In this document: positions 1 to 7,281 of the stretch, in pieces
Position numbering within the stretch: the first letter of the stretch is position 1
Layout: the number at the start of each line of letters is the position of its first letter
DNA from: Marinilabilia salmonicolor JCM 21150
Lineage (GTDB): Bacteria; Bacteroidota; Bacteroidia; Bacteroidales; Marinilabiliaceae
NCBI RefSeq assembly: GCF_000259075.1
Contig: NZ_AJKI01000061.1
Span: 1-64,000 of the forward strand
Direction of reading: 5' to 3'
Length of the DNA stretch: 64,000 nt
The notes under the pieces: model-generated
Database searches by the model: none
The model's input: only the letters and a program-made list of their open reading frames with translations
What the model was told of the DNA's origin: nothing
Made by a program: the position numbers and the translations under genes

Positions 1-58
1 CCAAATTTTTAGACTGTTATTTTATTGATTTTCAATTATTTAACTGTTTTGTCATGTA

Positions 59-655
59 CTAAGCCATTAGATATAATCCTCCTTTTGTTCCAACCCATAT
101 TCTACCCTCATCATCTGCGAAAAGAGATATAATATTATTGGAATAAGTTGGAGGTTCCTTAATGAAGAGATGCTCAAAAGAATTTGATTCCGGTGAGTAT
201 AGATTAAGTCCGTTAGATGTACCTACTAATATCTCTCCTTTCTCAGTCTCTGTTATGCATTTGACATATCGGTTACTAATTCCGGTGGAATCCGTCGCAA
301 CAAAAAAACTGTTAAACCCATCTTTTGTCGGCAGATAACGATTCAGTCCATTGGCAGTTCCTATCCACAACTCTTGTTTGGAGGTCTCAAAAAGACAGTT
401 CACATGGTTATTCGACAGACTTAAAGAATCATTTAAACTATATTCATAAACTTGTGTTTCAATCCCATTATATTTGTTCAACCCACCACGGGTTCCAATC
501 CACATTATTCCATCATGATCTTCAAGTAAACACAAAACAGAATTATGCGACAACCCCTCCTCCATGGTAATTTTTCTAAATTCCAATTTCTGACCGGGTA
601 ATATCTGGAACAACAGAAAATAAAGAAAAAGAAAAGACAGTACCTTGTTTTTCAA
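59..655 (-). pseudogene. Truncated HTCS-type sensor, propeller fragment only
   Basis: This 198-codon reading frame encodes a signal peptide (about residues 1-21) and then three to four ligand-binding propeller repeats of the kind found in hybrid two-component systems. Visible repeat motifs are EGLSHNSVLCLLEDHDG, MWIGTRGGLNKYNG, LWIGTANGLNRY and IWVGTKGGLYL. A full HTCS sensor has about 14 such repeats plus Y_Y_Y, membrane, kinase, receiver and AraC domains, and the intact copy at 18404-22783 is 1459 residues. Here the frame stops with TAG inside a repeat. The remaining 58 bases to the window edge, read on this strand, do not continue the protein in any frame I could see. I read it as the remnant of a second regulator of this locus. 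A translated short sensor-like protein cannot be excluded. Truncation is seen directly; decay is inferred. Confidence 0.75.
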
Positions 656-773
656 TTTTTACATTTTTTATATCTTCTGCAAATATAAGGAATACAAACA
701 ATAAGGCAATTATAATTCAAAAAGAGGTTGCCAATGTAATCAGCAACCTCTTCAACTTTAAAATATATACAAA

Positions 774-1778
774 TCAATCATCCTGCTTCTGCATAAAATC
801 AGGAAAGCCACTTTTTGTCCACGCCACAACGCGGGCGCGTGTAGCTCTGTTAGGATCGTTCAGGGCTTCACCTTCAATCTCTTTGTAGTCGCGGGCATGA
901 TAAATCATTACCACAGTTTCGCCATCCTGGGCTACTGTGAATGAATTATGTCCTGGCCCATATCTCTTAAAATCAGGGTTTGAGTAAAAAACGGGACCGG
1001 GAGACTTCTGCCAATTCTTCTCATCCAGCAAATCAGCATCTTCATCAATCCACAAAAGCCCTAAACAATAATTGTGATTGGTTGCACTGGCAGAATAAGA
1101 AACGAAAATTCGCCCGTCTCTTTTTATAACTGCCGGACCTTCATTCACATTGTACTTCACTTTCTCCCAGCTATACTCCGGCTTAGTGATAACAACCTCT
1201 TTACCTGTGAGCGTAGTAGGATCCTTCATTTCGGAAAGCACGAGTCCGGTTCCATGTCCTTCATCCAGAACATTCTGTGCCCAAATCATATAATGCTTGC
1301 CGTTATGCTCAAAGGTGGTAGCATCAAGAGAGAACGAGTCATGTTCGGTCATTATACGGCCCTCCTCTTTCCATTCTCCCTCCAGAGCATCATCAGCCTC
1401 ATTAGAAAGGGCATACATCCGGATATTCCAAATGTCCCCAGATTCACCTGCAGCAAAATAGATGTACCATTTACCGTCGATTCGATGCAGTTCGGGAGCC
1501 CAAATGTGACTTGCCATTACGCCGGTTTCATGTTTTCGCCACACAGTTTTTTCTTCCGCATCTTTGAGACCATTGATGCTTCTGGCCTTCCTAATTACAA
1601 TGCGGTCATACTCCGGAACAGTGGCAATCAGGTAATAGGTACCATCATCACCTTTATACACCCATGGATCTGCCCGCTGCTCAGCAATAGGATTATCAAA
1701 TTCAATCTTCTGCGCGAAAATTGAGGAGGAATAGACGAAGGTCATGATTACCACCAGAAAAAAACTAAACGATCTCAT
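774..1778 (-). CDS. Glycoside hydrolase family 43 protein (probable arabinofuranosidase/arabinanase type)
   Basis: A secreted 334-residue protein with signal peptide (about 1-22, ending SSIFAQ) and a single five-bladed GH43 domain filling the rest. The three catalytic acids can be placed: the base Asp37 in RADPWV, the pKa-modulating Asp152 in SLDATTF, and the acid Glu213 in VNEGPAVIKR. The HIWAPELHRIDGKWYIYFAA segment is the classic GH43 signature. The likely role is removal or cleavage of arabinose (or xylose/galactose) side chains of pectin; the exact specificity cannot be read from sequence. It is the last intact gene of the pectin locus. It is separated from the DUF4861 gene by about 800 bases that contain a terminator and an inverted-repeat element, so it is probably transcribed on its own. 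A weak promoter-like pair sits about 20-50 bases upstream. It lacks a lipobox, so it is probably periplasmic. Confidence 0.9.
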   Translation of the reverse strand: MRSFSFFLVVIMTFVYSSSIFAQKIEFDNPIAEQRADPWVYKGDDGTYYLIATVPEYDRIVIRKARSINGLKDAEEKTVWRKHETGVMASHIWAPELHRIDGKWYIYFAAGESGDIWNIRMYALSNEADDALEGEWKEEGRIMTEHDSFSLDATTFEHNGKHYMIWAQNVLDEGHGTGLVLSEMKDPTTLTGKEVVITKPEYSWEKVKYNVNEGPAVIKRDGRIFVSYSASATNHNYCLGLLWIDEDADLLDEKNWQKSPGPVFYSNPDFKRYGPGHNSFTVAQDGETVVMIYHARDYKEIEGEALNDPNRATRARVVAWTKSGFPDFMQKQDD

Positions 1779-1796
1779 ATAATTTCATTTTGTCAT

Positions 1797-1828
1797 AAAG
1801 ATTACCGGAAGGATATAATTGCTACAAA
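1797..1828 (-). promoter_or_regulatory. Candidate promoter of the GH43 gene
   Basis: On the minus strand a TTTG (1825-1828) is followed after 20 bases by TAATCTTT (1797-1804). This resembles the Bacteroidota TTTG / TAnnTTTG promoter with correct spacing, but only four of six fixed -7 bases match. It ends 18 bases before the GH43 start codon. Confidence 0.3.
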
Positions 1829-2115
1829 ACCGGATATTCTCTATAATTAGTTAATACTTTCATTGTGCTATCCTGCCTGTCCCTTAAAGGTCTGCGATAG
1901 CCATATGCAAGTTTAACTCCGGATGATTTCAAACATGAGGACTTTAGTTTTTTTTAGGGGGATAAATGTTTCCGGCTATAAAAATAAAAATATTCAATTT
2001 TACCTCACCATCACATTCATTACAACAACAATCTAATAACCAAATCATTGATTCCGAAACTTCAAAAACCCGAAATAAAAGAATTTTTTTTACCCCTGTT
2101 AACTTTTAATCTATC

Positions 2116-2281
2116 TAGTGTTTGTCCATAAAGTACCATTTACTGCGTTACGCTTGCCCGAAAATCATTCATTTACTCAAGTAAACTGCGTATTTTCGGG
2201 CTTCGCAAGCCTTGTAACTGGCACTTTCTTGACAAACACATGACCAAAAACAAATTTTGGCTAGTTTATAGACAAACTCTA
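2116..2281. repeat. MITE-like palindromic element with terminal inverted repeats
   Basis: The ends are a 17-base inverted repeat (TAGTGTTTGTCCATAAA at 2116-2132 against 2265-2281) with 15 of 17 bases matching. Inside, GCCCGAAAAT (2156-2165) pairs with ATTTTCGGGC (2192-2201), GTTTGTC (2120-2126) pairs with GACAAAC (2231-2237), and TTTACTCAAGTAAA (2172-2185) is itself a palindrome. The whole 166 bases can fold into one long hairpin and holds no reading frame. I infer a small non-autonomous or REP-type element in the gap between the GH43 and DUF4861 genes. Only one copy is present in this window. Confidence 0.65.
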
Positions 2282-2436
2282 TCTAACCTGAATAATTCAT
2301 AAATAATTTATTACGATGATCAACCAACTGCGGTTGTCCATATTTCTTGCTGTTTGACCGTCTCATCACAAAAATTCATGAATTAATCAGGCTAAAACAA
2401 TATTTAGAGGATTATCTGTCATCAAAAACCAGAAAA

Positions 2437-2472
2437 CAAAAAAGATCTGTACAAGGTGTTTTGTACAGACCT
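2437..2472 (-). terminator. Rho-independent terminator after the DUF4861 gene
   Basis: On the minus strand a 12-base stem (AGGTCTGTACAA with TTGTACAGATCT, one G-U pair, six-base loop) is followed by six T. It lies about 130 bases downstream of the DUF4861 stop codon and separates that gene from GH43. Confidence 0.8.
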
Positions 2473-2506
2473 TCCTGAAAAAATAATATTATCCATTGGT
2501 GTCCGA

Positions 2507-2611
2507 TTAAAGAACCGGCATACAGTACATAGCCCACGAGGAAGGTTCTGCCTGACCTCCAACAGAGACATCCTCCATCACAATATCCCTGGCATAGCGC
2601 AAATCACTTGA
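2507..2611 (-). other. Out-of-frame coding-like remnant behind the DUF4861 gene
   Basis: Immediately after the DUF4861 stop, another frame on the same strand reads 34 codons without ATG at its head (SSDLRYARDIVMEDVSVG, then GQAEPSSWAMYCMPVL) and then stops. The composition resembles the end of a secreted beta-helix or carbohydrate-active enzyme rather than random sequence. It may be the tail of a lost neighbour gene. It could also be chance. Confidence 0.25.
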
Positions 2612-3476
2612 TCAACTCAAGCCCTTCAATATATCTGACAAAAGATTCCAGACTGTTAATTTCTTCTTCCTTTTCACAGGCTGAAGTCACCCACAGCGAA
2701 AGATACTTTGTTGGCTCTGAAACTAATTCAAACTGCTTATCCGCCTTGGTAATACTCGCAAAATCATCAGGATTAAACAACAAAGCTCCTCCAATATTCA
2801 ATTGAACTGCCGCCACATCTTCGGGATGGATGCCCCATGTACAAATAAAATTATCAGACTGTCTGACCTCCGTTTTATCATGATAATTGATGCCTGTCAG
2901 AAAATAAACCGGGTTACTGCTCAATGCAAAAGCCTCGACCTTAGCCTCCCGGTGTCCGGAGAAAACGGTAACCCGCACCAACACATCAATGGTATCGCCC
3001 ATATAGGGAATACCTTCCGATAACATCTCCATATAAGAAATTCCGGCTTCTTTTTTTACCCGGGCTGTTCTCTTAGTGACAGGATCCAGAAACATCTCTT
3101 CTTTGGTCTCCGGATTCCATAATCGAACACCTCCCATACCAACAGTGGAACCTACTTTGTACTGATCTGCGCCCCATCCCTCATTCTGCTGCTCTTCGGT
3201 AGGATACCAGCCTGCTTCGGCCAGTTCTAGCCCGGGACGTGTTTTATTATACACATCGATCGCCACTTTATGGTCAAAATAGAGCCGCAATCCCATCCAC
3301 TCGTTCTCAACAGCAGGTCCGTGATGCGCCAGTTGCTTATACAAATTACCGGTTTCAGAAGAAATTTCAGATTTCTGTTCGGCCGCATCTTTCCATTTAA
3401 GGCTGATGTCGGTTTTGTTTTGGGAAAAACTACCTATTGTAACAAAAGTCAGTAGAACAATAAGAATTCTTTTCAT
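2604..3476 (-). CDS. DUF4861 domain protein of the pectin locus
   Basis: A 290-residue protein with signal peptide (MKRILIVLLTFVTIGSFSQN) and one DUF4861-like domain over nearly its whole length. Recognisable blocks are GPAVENEWMGLRLYFDHK, GWGADQYKVGSTVGMGG and DNFICTWGIHPEDVA. DUF4861 proteins are regularly found beside GH88/GH105 and pectin lyase genes. Their activity is not established to my knowledge, so I assign none. An in-frame ATG seven codons upstream (at 3497) would add MLLKKSD; I prefer 3476 because the signal peptide then starts normally with MKR. It is transcribed in the same direction as the main operon but lies behind two large palindromes. It therefore probably has its own promoter or depends on read-through. 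The protein ends ...YIEGLELIK, just where an unrelated frame takes over. Confidence 0.8.
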   Translation of the reverse strand: MKRILIVLLTFVTIGSFSQNKTDISLKWKDAAEQKSEISSETGNLYKQLAHHGPAVENEWMGLRLYFDHKVAIDVYNKTRPGLELAEAGWYPTEEQQNEGWGADQYKVGSTVGMGGVRLWNPETKEEMFLDPVTKRTARVKKEAGISYMEMLSEGIPYMGDTIDVLVRVTVFSGHREAKVEAFALSSNPVYFLTGINYHDKTEVRQSDNFICTWGIHPEDVAAVQLNIGGALLFNPDDFASITKADKQFELVSEPTKYLSLWVTSACEKEEEINSLESFVRYIEGLELIK

Positions 3477-3631
3477 ATCACTTTTTTTTAGAAGCATTCA
3501 TCATAATTATTAAGCCTGGTTTATTGATTTCTTCGAACTTCGTTTCATGAGTTTTCGTTATGGAATCCATAATGGTGTTGCGTTTTTAAAAGGCCGAAGG
3601 TCTATAAGCAAGAGCCTGGAAATTGTAACAA

Positions 3632-3686
3632 CTCTCCCTCCTCTCATTATTGGTCGCGACGCGACCAATAATGAGAGGAGGGAGAG
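3632..3686. repeat. 55-base perfect palindrome (27-base arms, one-base centre)
   Basis: Positions 3632-3658 are the exact reverse complement of 3660-3686, with a single A at 3659 between them. The core reads TGGTCGCGACGCGACCA. Such a perfect long hairpin lies between the acetylesterase gene (ends 3801) and the DUF4861 gene (starts 3476). It could end transcription or protect mRNA, or it could be a mobile palindromic repeat. No T run follows on either strand, so a classical intrinsic terminator is not shown. Confidence 0.85.
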
Positions 3687-3694
3687 GAATACCT

Positions 3695-3725
3695 CAATAC
3701 CCCAGGAGGTTGCCCTGGGGTATTG
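3695..3725. repeat. Second hairpin beside the palindrome
   Basis: CAATACCCCAGG (3695-3706) pairs over all 12 bases with CCTGGGGTATTG (3714-3725), with a seven-base loop. Immediately beyond is the smaller repeat AGGCTTTCAGCCT. Together with the 55-base palindrome this forms a composite repeat island of about 110 bases after the acetylesterase gene. I recall similar 'CCCCAGG..CCTGGGG' intergenic repeats in other Bacteroidota. Confidence 0.65.
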
Positions 3726-3800
3726 CCCTCAGGCTTTCAGCCTGTTTACATCTTACCTGTTTTATGTATAAGGCAGGTTAAATTTTTCAGTCGAAAAATA

Positions 3801-4538
3801 TCATTCCCTTAAAGCGTCTGCCAGGGGAAGTTGCATCCTCTCAAGCTCTTCTACAACAAGACGTGCCATTTCCCGGGCTCCGAGAGGAGAAAAATGGGTG
3901 TCATCCTTTTCTCCCTGAGGGTAATTGGGATGTCCAGCTTCTACCCATAAATACAATACCTTAGAAAGGGAATCTCCTTTTTCACTTACCAGTTCAGCAC
4001 TCAATGCGCGATGATCAATTAACGGGACATTCATTTCCTCAGCGACCTCCTTGGTGGCATCCGGATAATTTCCATGTGTGGGTATCAATACTCCGTTTTC
4101 ATTGAATTTTCGACGAACCACAGAAGTCATCAAAACAGGAAAAGCCTCTCTGCTCCTAACATCCGTAACATACTTTCTGAGATGATTCTTAAATTCCGGG
4201 AGTGTTGAGTATCTTTCTCCCTTTGATGGACTTTCATCATTATGGCCGAATTGAATGAACACATAACTACCCGGAGTGATTCGCCCCATTAAGGAGTCCC
4301 ATCGTCCTTCATAAATGAAACTTTTGGAGCTTCGCCCGTTTTTTGCATGGTTTTCAAACTTAACTTTAGCAGAATCAAAAAATTCAGGAAAAACCTGTCC
4401 CCAACCGGTCTCCGGAAAGGCATCCGGTTTCTTATCGGCCATTGTGGAATCTCCGGCAAGGTAAACGCTAAAAACAGTAGGATTGGAACATCCTGTTATT
4501 AATAAAATCAGTATAAAAAGGAAAAAAGATCGTTTCAT
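3801..4538 (-). CDS. Rhamnogalacturonan acetylesterase-type SGNH hydrolase (CE12 family)
   Basis: A 245-residue lipoprotein (lipobox LITGC, Cys17) with a single SGNH/GDSL hydrolase domain. Block I is YLAGDSTMA with nucleophile Ser31, the glycine block is NHAKNGRSSKSF, the oxyanion Asn is in FIQFGHNDE, and the catalytic Asp/His pair is in DDTHFSPLGA near the C-terminus. This pattern is that of CE12 rhamnogalacturonan/pectin acetylesterases, which remove acetyl groups so that lyases and hydrolases can work. It is the last gene of the main pectin operon, after a PL1 lyase. The reading frame is open upstream to a TTG at 4559, but ATG at 4538 starts the signal peptide directly and is the better choice. 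The neighbourhood supports pectin as substrate. Confidence 0.88.
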   Translation of the reverse strand: MKRSFFLFILILLITGCSNPTVFSVYLAGDSTMADKKPDAFPETGWGQVFPEFFDSAKVKFENHAKNGRSSKSFIYEGRWDSLMGRITPGSYVFIQFGHNDESPSKGERYSTLPEFKNHLRKYVTDVRSREAFPVLMTSVVRRKFNENGVLIPTHGNYPDATKEVAEEMNVPLIDHRALSAELVSEKGDSLSKVLYLWVEAGHPNYPQGEKDDTHFSPLGAREMARLVVEELERMQLPLADALRE

Positions 4539-4600
4539 GGATAAAAAAAATTTTGACAACTAATTTGCAATACTCCGGTAAGTCCTGTGGTTATGAAACA

Positions 4601-5938
4601 CTACTCTACCAGACTATTGAACCAAACCTCGATGTTCACATAATCATCAGAGATTGATTTTAAAACTGCGTCTTGCGGATTATTCGGATCCAGGCCGTTT
4701 TCTTTTTCCCAGGCATCCGGCATTCCGTCATTGTCGGAATCCTTCGGGTATTCTGTGGATTTCAGTTCGGGCCAGCCGCCAACATCGGTCTGTGAATTGA
4801 TTATTCCGTTGTCTCCGTATGTAAAAGTTCCCTGCTGAACTTCTTCCATTATCCTGCTATCAACAGCATCGCGGTTCAGAGAAGCTCCGGCATGTAAAAC
4901 AACCTCTTTAAAGGCATCTTCGGCACTAAGCGGAGAATAATCGGAGATTTGATGTGGTTCTGAAACAAAAACAGAATCAGCAGGAAAATCATCGATGTCT
5001 ATCCCTATAATATTATTCTCAGTTATTTCAGCATTTCCGTGCATCACATTACCGGAAATATAATAATTGCTGAAGGGCTGATAAGGCTCCAGGAACTCCT
5101 TTGATGAGCTCTTTGAAGTTGCCGGCCCCGGCTTAAAATAATTATTTACAATATTATAGTTTCCGTCCTCACCGGCGTACATACATTTCGACTTCCAGTT
5201 GTAAACCACATTATTTACCAGTTCAGCTCTTTCCAACTTAGGTTGTTTATGATATCTGCTTCCATGCAATCTGGGATTGCGACTGGTGTGATGCACCATC
5301 AGATTACCAATAAAGGAAGCTGTTTTTCCACCCCAGATGCCACCATATCCGTGATCTCCTTTGTGGTGAGCTGAAGAATTCATGCTCTCACTGATAATAC
5401 ACCATTGCAGAGTTGAGTTTTCATTGTCGTAAATGGAACAAACCTCATCGTTTCCCCAACTAAAGCTGCAGTGATCCACAATTAAATTGCGGTTTCGCAT
5501 GGATGTGAAAGCATCAACTTCATCACCGGACTCATCTCCCGCACGAACTCTGATGTAACGAATAATAACATTATCATCTTTGACCTTTACAGGATAACCT
5601 GTTAAACATATTCCGTCTCCCGCAGCTGTTTGTCCTGCAATAGTTAAGTTACCATTGTTAATATCAAGTGGACTCTTCAAATCAATATTACCGGATACTT
5701 TGAAAACCACAATCCTCGGGCCATGCTTCCGAACAGCCTCACGAAGGCTGCCCGGTCCCTCATCATTCAGATTGGTTACCATTACTATTTCCCCTCCGCG
5801 ACCACCAGTCGTATATTTCCCGGCACCAAGAGCTCCGGGAAAAGCGAGTGTGGATTCACCGGACTTCTGCTGAGAACACGCCCATCCGGAAATCATCAGC
5901 AGGAGGAGTGTTCCTACGACCTTTATTCTTTGAATCAT
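4601..5938 (-). CDS. Pectate lyase, polysaccharide lyase family 1 (copy 1)
   Basis: A 445-residue lipoprotein (Cys21 in SGWAC) with a PL1 right-handed parallel beta-helix. Diagnostic parts are GGRGGEIVMVTNLND near residue 45, the calcium-site strand IVDHCSFSWGNDE with Asp155, and SRNPRLHG with the catalytic arginine candidates Arg220 and Arg223. The C-terminus carries DSDNDGMPDAWEKENGLD, a calcium-binding thrombospondin-3/EF-like loop often attached to PL1 lyases of this phylum. It cleaves polygalacturonate by beta-elimination, giving 4,5-unsaturated products that the GH105 encoded just upstream can process. The gap to GH105 is about 57 bases, which fits one transcript. The copy at 7282-8727 has the same architecture but a different N-terminus. 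The two differ enough to suggest different substrate preference (inference). Confidence 0.92.
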   Translation of the reverse strand: MIQRIKVVGTLLLLMISGWACSQQKSGESTLAFPGALGAGKYTTGGRGGEIVMVTNLNDEGPGSLREAVRKHGPRIVVFKVSGNIDLKSPLDINNGNLTIAGQTAAGDGICLTGYPVKVKDDNVIIRYIRVRAGDESGDEVDAFTSMRNRNLIVDHCSFSWGNDEVCSIYDNENSTLQWCIISESMNSSAHHKGDHGYGGIWGGKTASFIGNLMVHHTSRNPRLHGSRYHKQPKLERAELVNNVVYNWKSKCMYAGEDGNYNIVNNYFKPGPATSKSSSKEFLEPYQPFSNYYISGNVMHGNAEITENNIIGIDIDDFPADSVFVSEPHQISDYSPLSAEDAFKEVVLHAGASLNRDAVDSRIMEEVQQGTFTYGDNGIINSQTDVGGWPELKSTEYPKDSDNDGMPDAWEKENGLDPNNPQDAVLKSISDDYVNIEVWFNSLVE

Positions 5939-5995
5939 CTATTTCTTTTTTTATTATCAACACGTAAAATATATTCTTCACCCATTGCCCCAGAG

Positions 5996-7174
5996 TTATC
6001 TGTTTAACTCAATGGCAGCGAGAATAAATGGTCCAACACCTTTGGGATCATTATCAACCTGCGTTTCGCTGATATAATATTCAAAAGTACCATCGCGATA
6101 TGGATTTCCGCCTAATCCACAGGCTCCACAAATATGATGCATGGTTACAAGGCCGTTTTCATCTACTGTGATCAAATGCTCCAATATGCCATCAAAAATA
6201 CTGTTGGCAGTTTTCAGGTAAGATTTATCCAGGTATCCTTTACGGGCTCCCTTGGCAAAAGCATAAGCAAACATTGAACTACCGGAACCTTCAATGTAAT
6301 TTCCTTCACGATCCCCCATATCCAGCACCTGGTACCACAGACCTGTTTCTTCATCCTGAACGTTCATCAAGGCATCGGCTGTATTTTGAAAAACCGTAAT
6401 CATAGAATCTCTTTTGGGATGATCTTCAGGGAAATAATCCAGAACATCCACAATGGCCATCATATACCAACCCATAGCTCGACTCCAGAAATGAGGAGAG
6501 CGCCCGGTCTCCGGATCGGCCCACTGTTGCTCTTTGCTCTCGTCCCAGGCATGGTAAAGCAGCCCGGTCTCATCATCATGAGTAACCTGGTAGGTCAGCA
6601 GAATTTCGTGAGCCACCTCATCAAACCATTCAGGAGCATTAAATTCCCGCGCGTACTGGGCAAGAAATGGAGTAGCCATATAAACTCCGTCAAGCCAGAT
6701 CTGCCAGGGATAGATTTTTTTGTGCCAGTACCCGCCGCTTTTTGTTTTGGGATGATTGCGCATCTGTTCCACATGCATTTCAATGGCCTTGCGGTATTTT
6801 GCGTCGCCTTTCCGCTTGTAAACAGTAATAATATTCTTGGCGGGATTTATCCTGTCAATATTGTAATCGGTAGGATCATACTTTCTAACATCGCCGGACT
6901 CTGTAACAAAATAGTCCACATAATCCTCCATATACTGAGAATAAACTGAGTCCACATGTCCCAATTTGTCAATTGCCTGTCCCACCATCGCAATATCGTA
7001 TTGCCATTTTATTTTATCGGGATTCAGATAATTTACCAGGCTGTCGTGACGTTCAATAACCGAGTTGGCCATTTTTACAGACCATTTCCCGTTTTCTTCG
7101 GCAGGCTTCTCATTGTTACATCCCACAGAAGAAAGGATGCCAAACACGGCCAATATGTATATTAAAATCTTCAT
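5996..7174 (-). CDS. GH105 unsaturated rhamnogalacturonyl/galacturonyl hydrolase
   Basis: A 392-residue lipoprotein (SSVGC, Cys19) with one (alpha/alpha)6-barrel domain of the GH88/GH105 type. Key landmarks are QIWLDGVYMATPF with the catalytic Asp162, HAWDESKEQQWAD with His208 and Asp211, and SRAMGWYMMAIVDVL. These match YteR-type hydrolases, which hydrate the double bond left by lyases and thereby release the unsaturated uronic acid from the non-reducing end. It sits between the two PL1 genes, exactly the enzymes that make its substrate. The lipoprotein signal suggests periplasmic or surface anchoring rather than the cytosolic form known from Bacillus. GH88 is the main alternative, but the pectin context and GH105-like motifs favour this call. 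Confidence 0.9.
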   Translation of the reverse strand: MKILIYILAVFGILSSVGCNNEKPAEENGKWSVKMANSVIERHDSLVNYLNPDKIKWQYDIAMVGQAIDKLGHVDSVYSQYMEDYVDYFVTESGDVRKYDPTDYNIDRINPAKNIITVYKRKGDAKYRKAIEMHVEQMRNHPKTKSGGYWHKKIYPWQIWLDGVYMATPFLAQYAREFNAPEWFDEVAHEILLTYQVTHDDETGLLYHAWDESKEQQWADPETGRSPHFWSRAMGWYMMAIVDVLDYFPEDHPKRDSMITVFQNTADALMNVQDEETGLWYQVLDMGDREGNYIEGSGSSMFAYAFAKGARKGYLDKSYLKTANSIFDGILEHLITVDENGLVTMHHICGACGLGGNPYRDGTFEYYISETQVDNDPKGVGPFILAAIELNR

Positions 7175-7281
7175 GATTCCACTTTTTGATGCATTAATAA
7201 TACTTGCCTCTTTTCATTTTTTAATCAGACAACTCAAATCAATCCTCCTAAGGCTATCTCTATAAGACAAGAAGAGAGGAC

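Noticed and set aside
3547-3771. 74-codon frame on the plus strand
   Set aside because: It runs straight through the two palindromes; the apparent protein is only their translation and resembles nothing.
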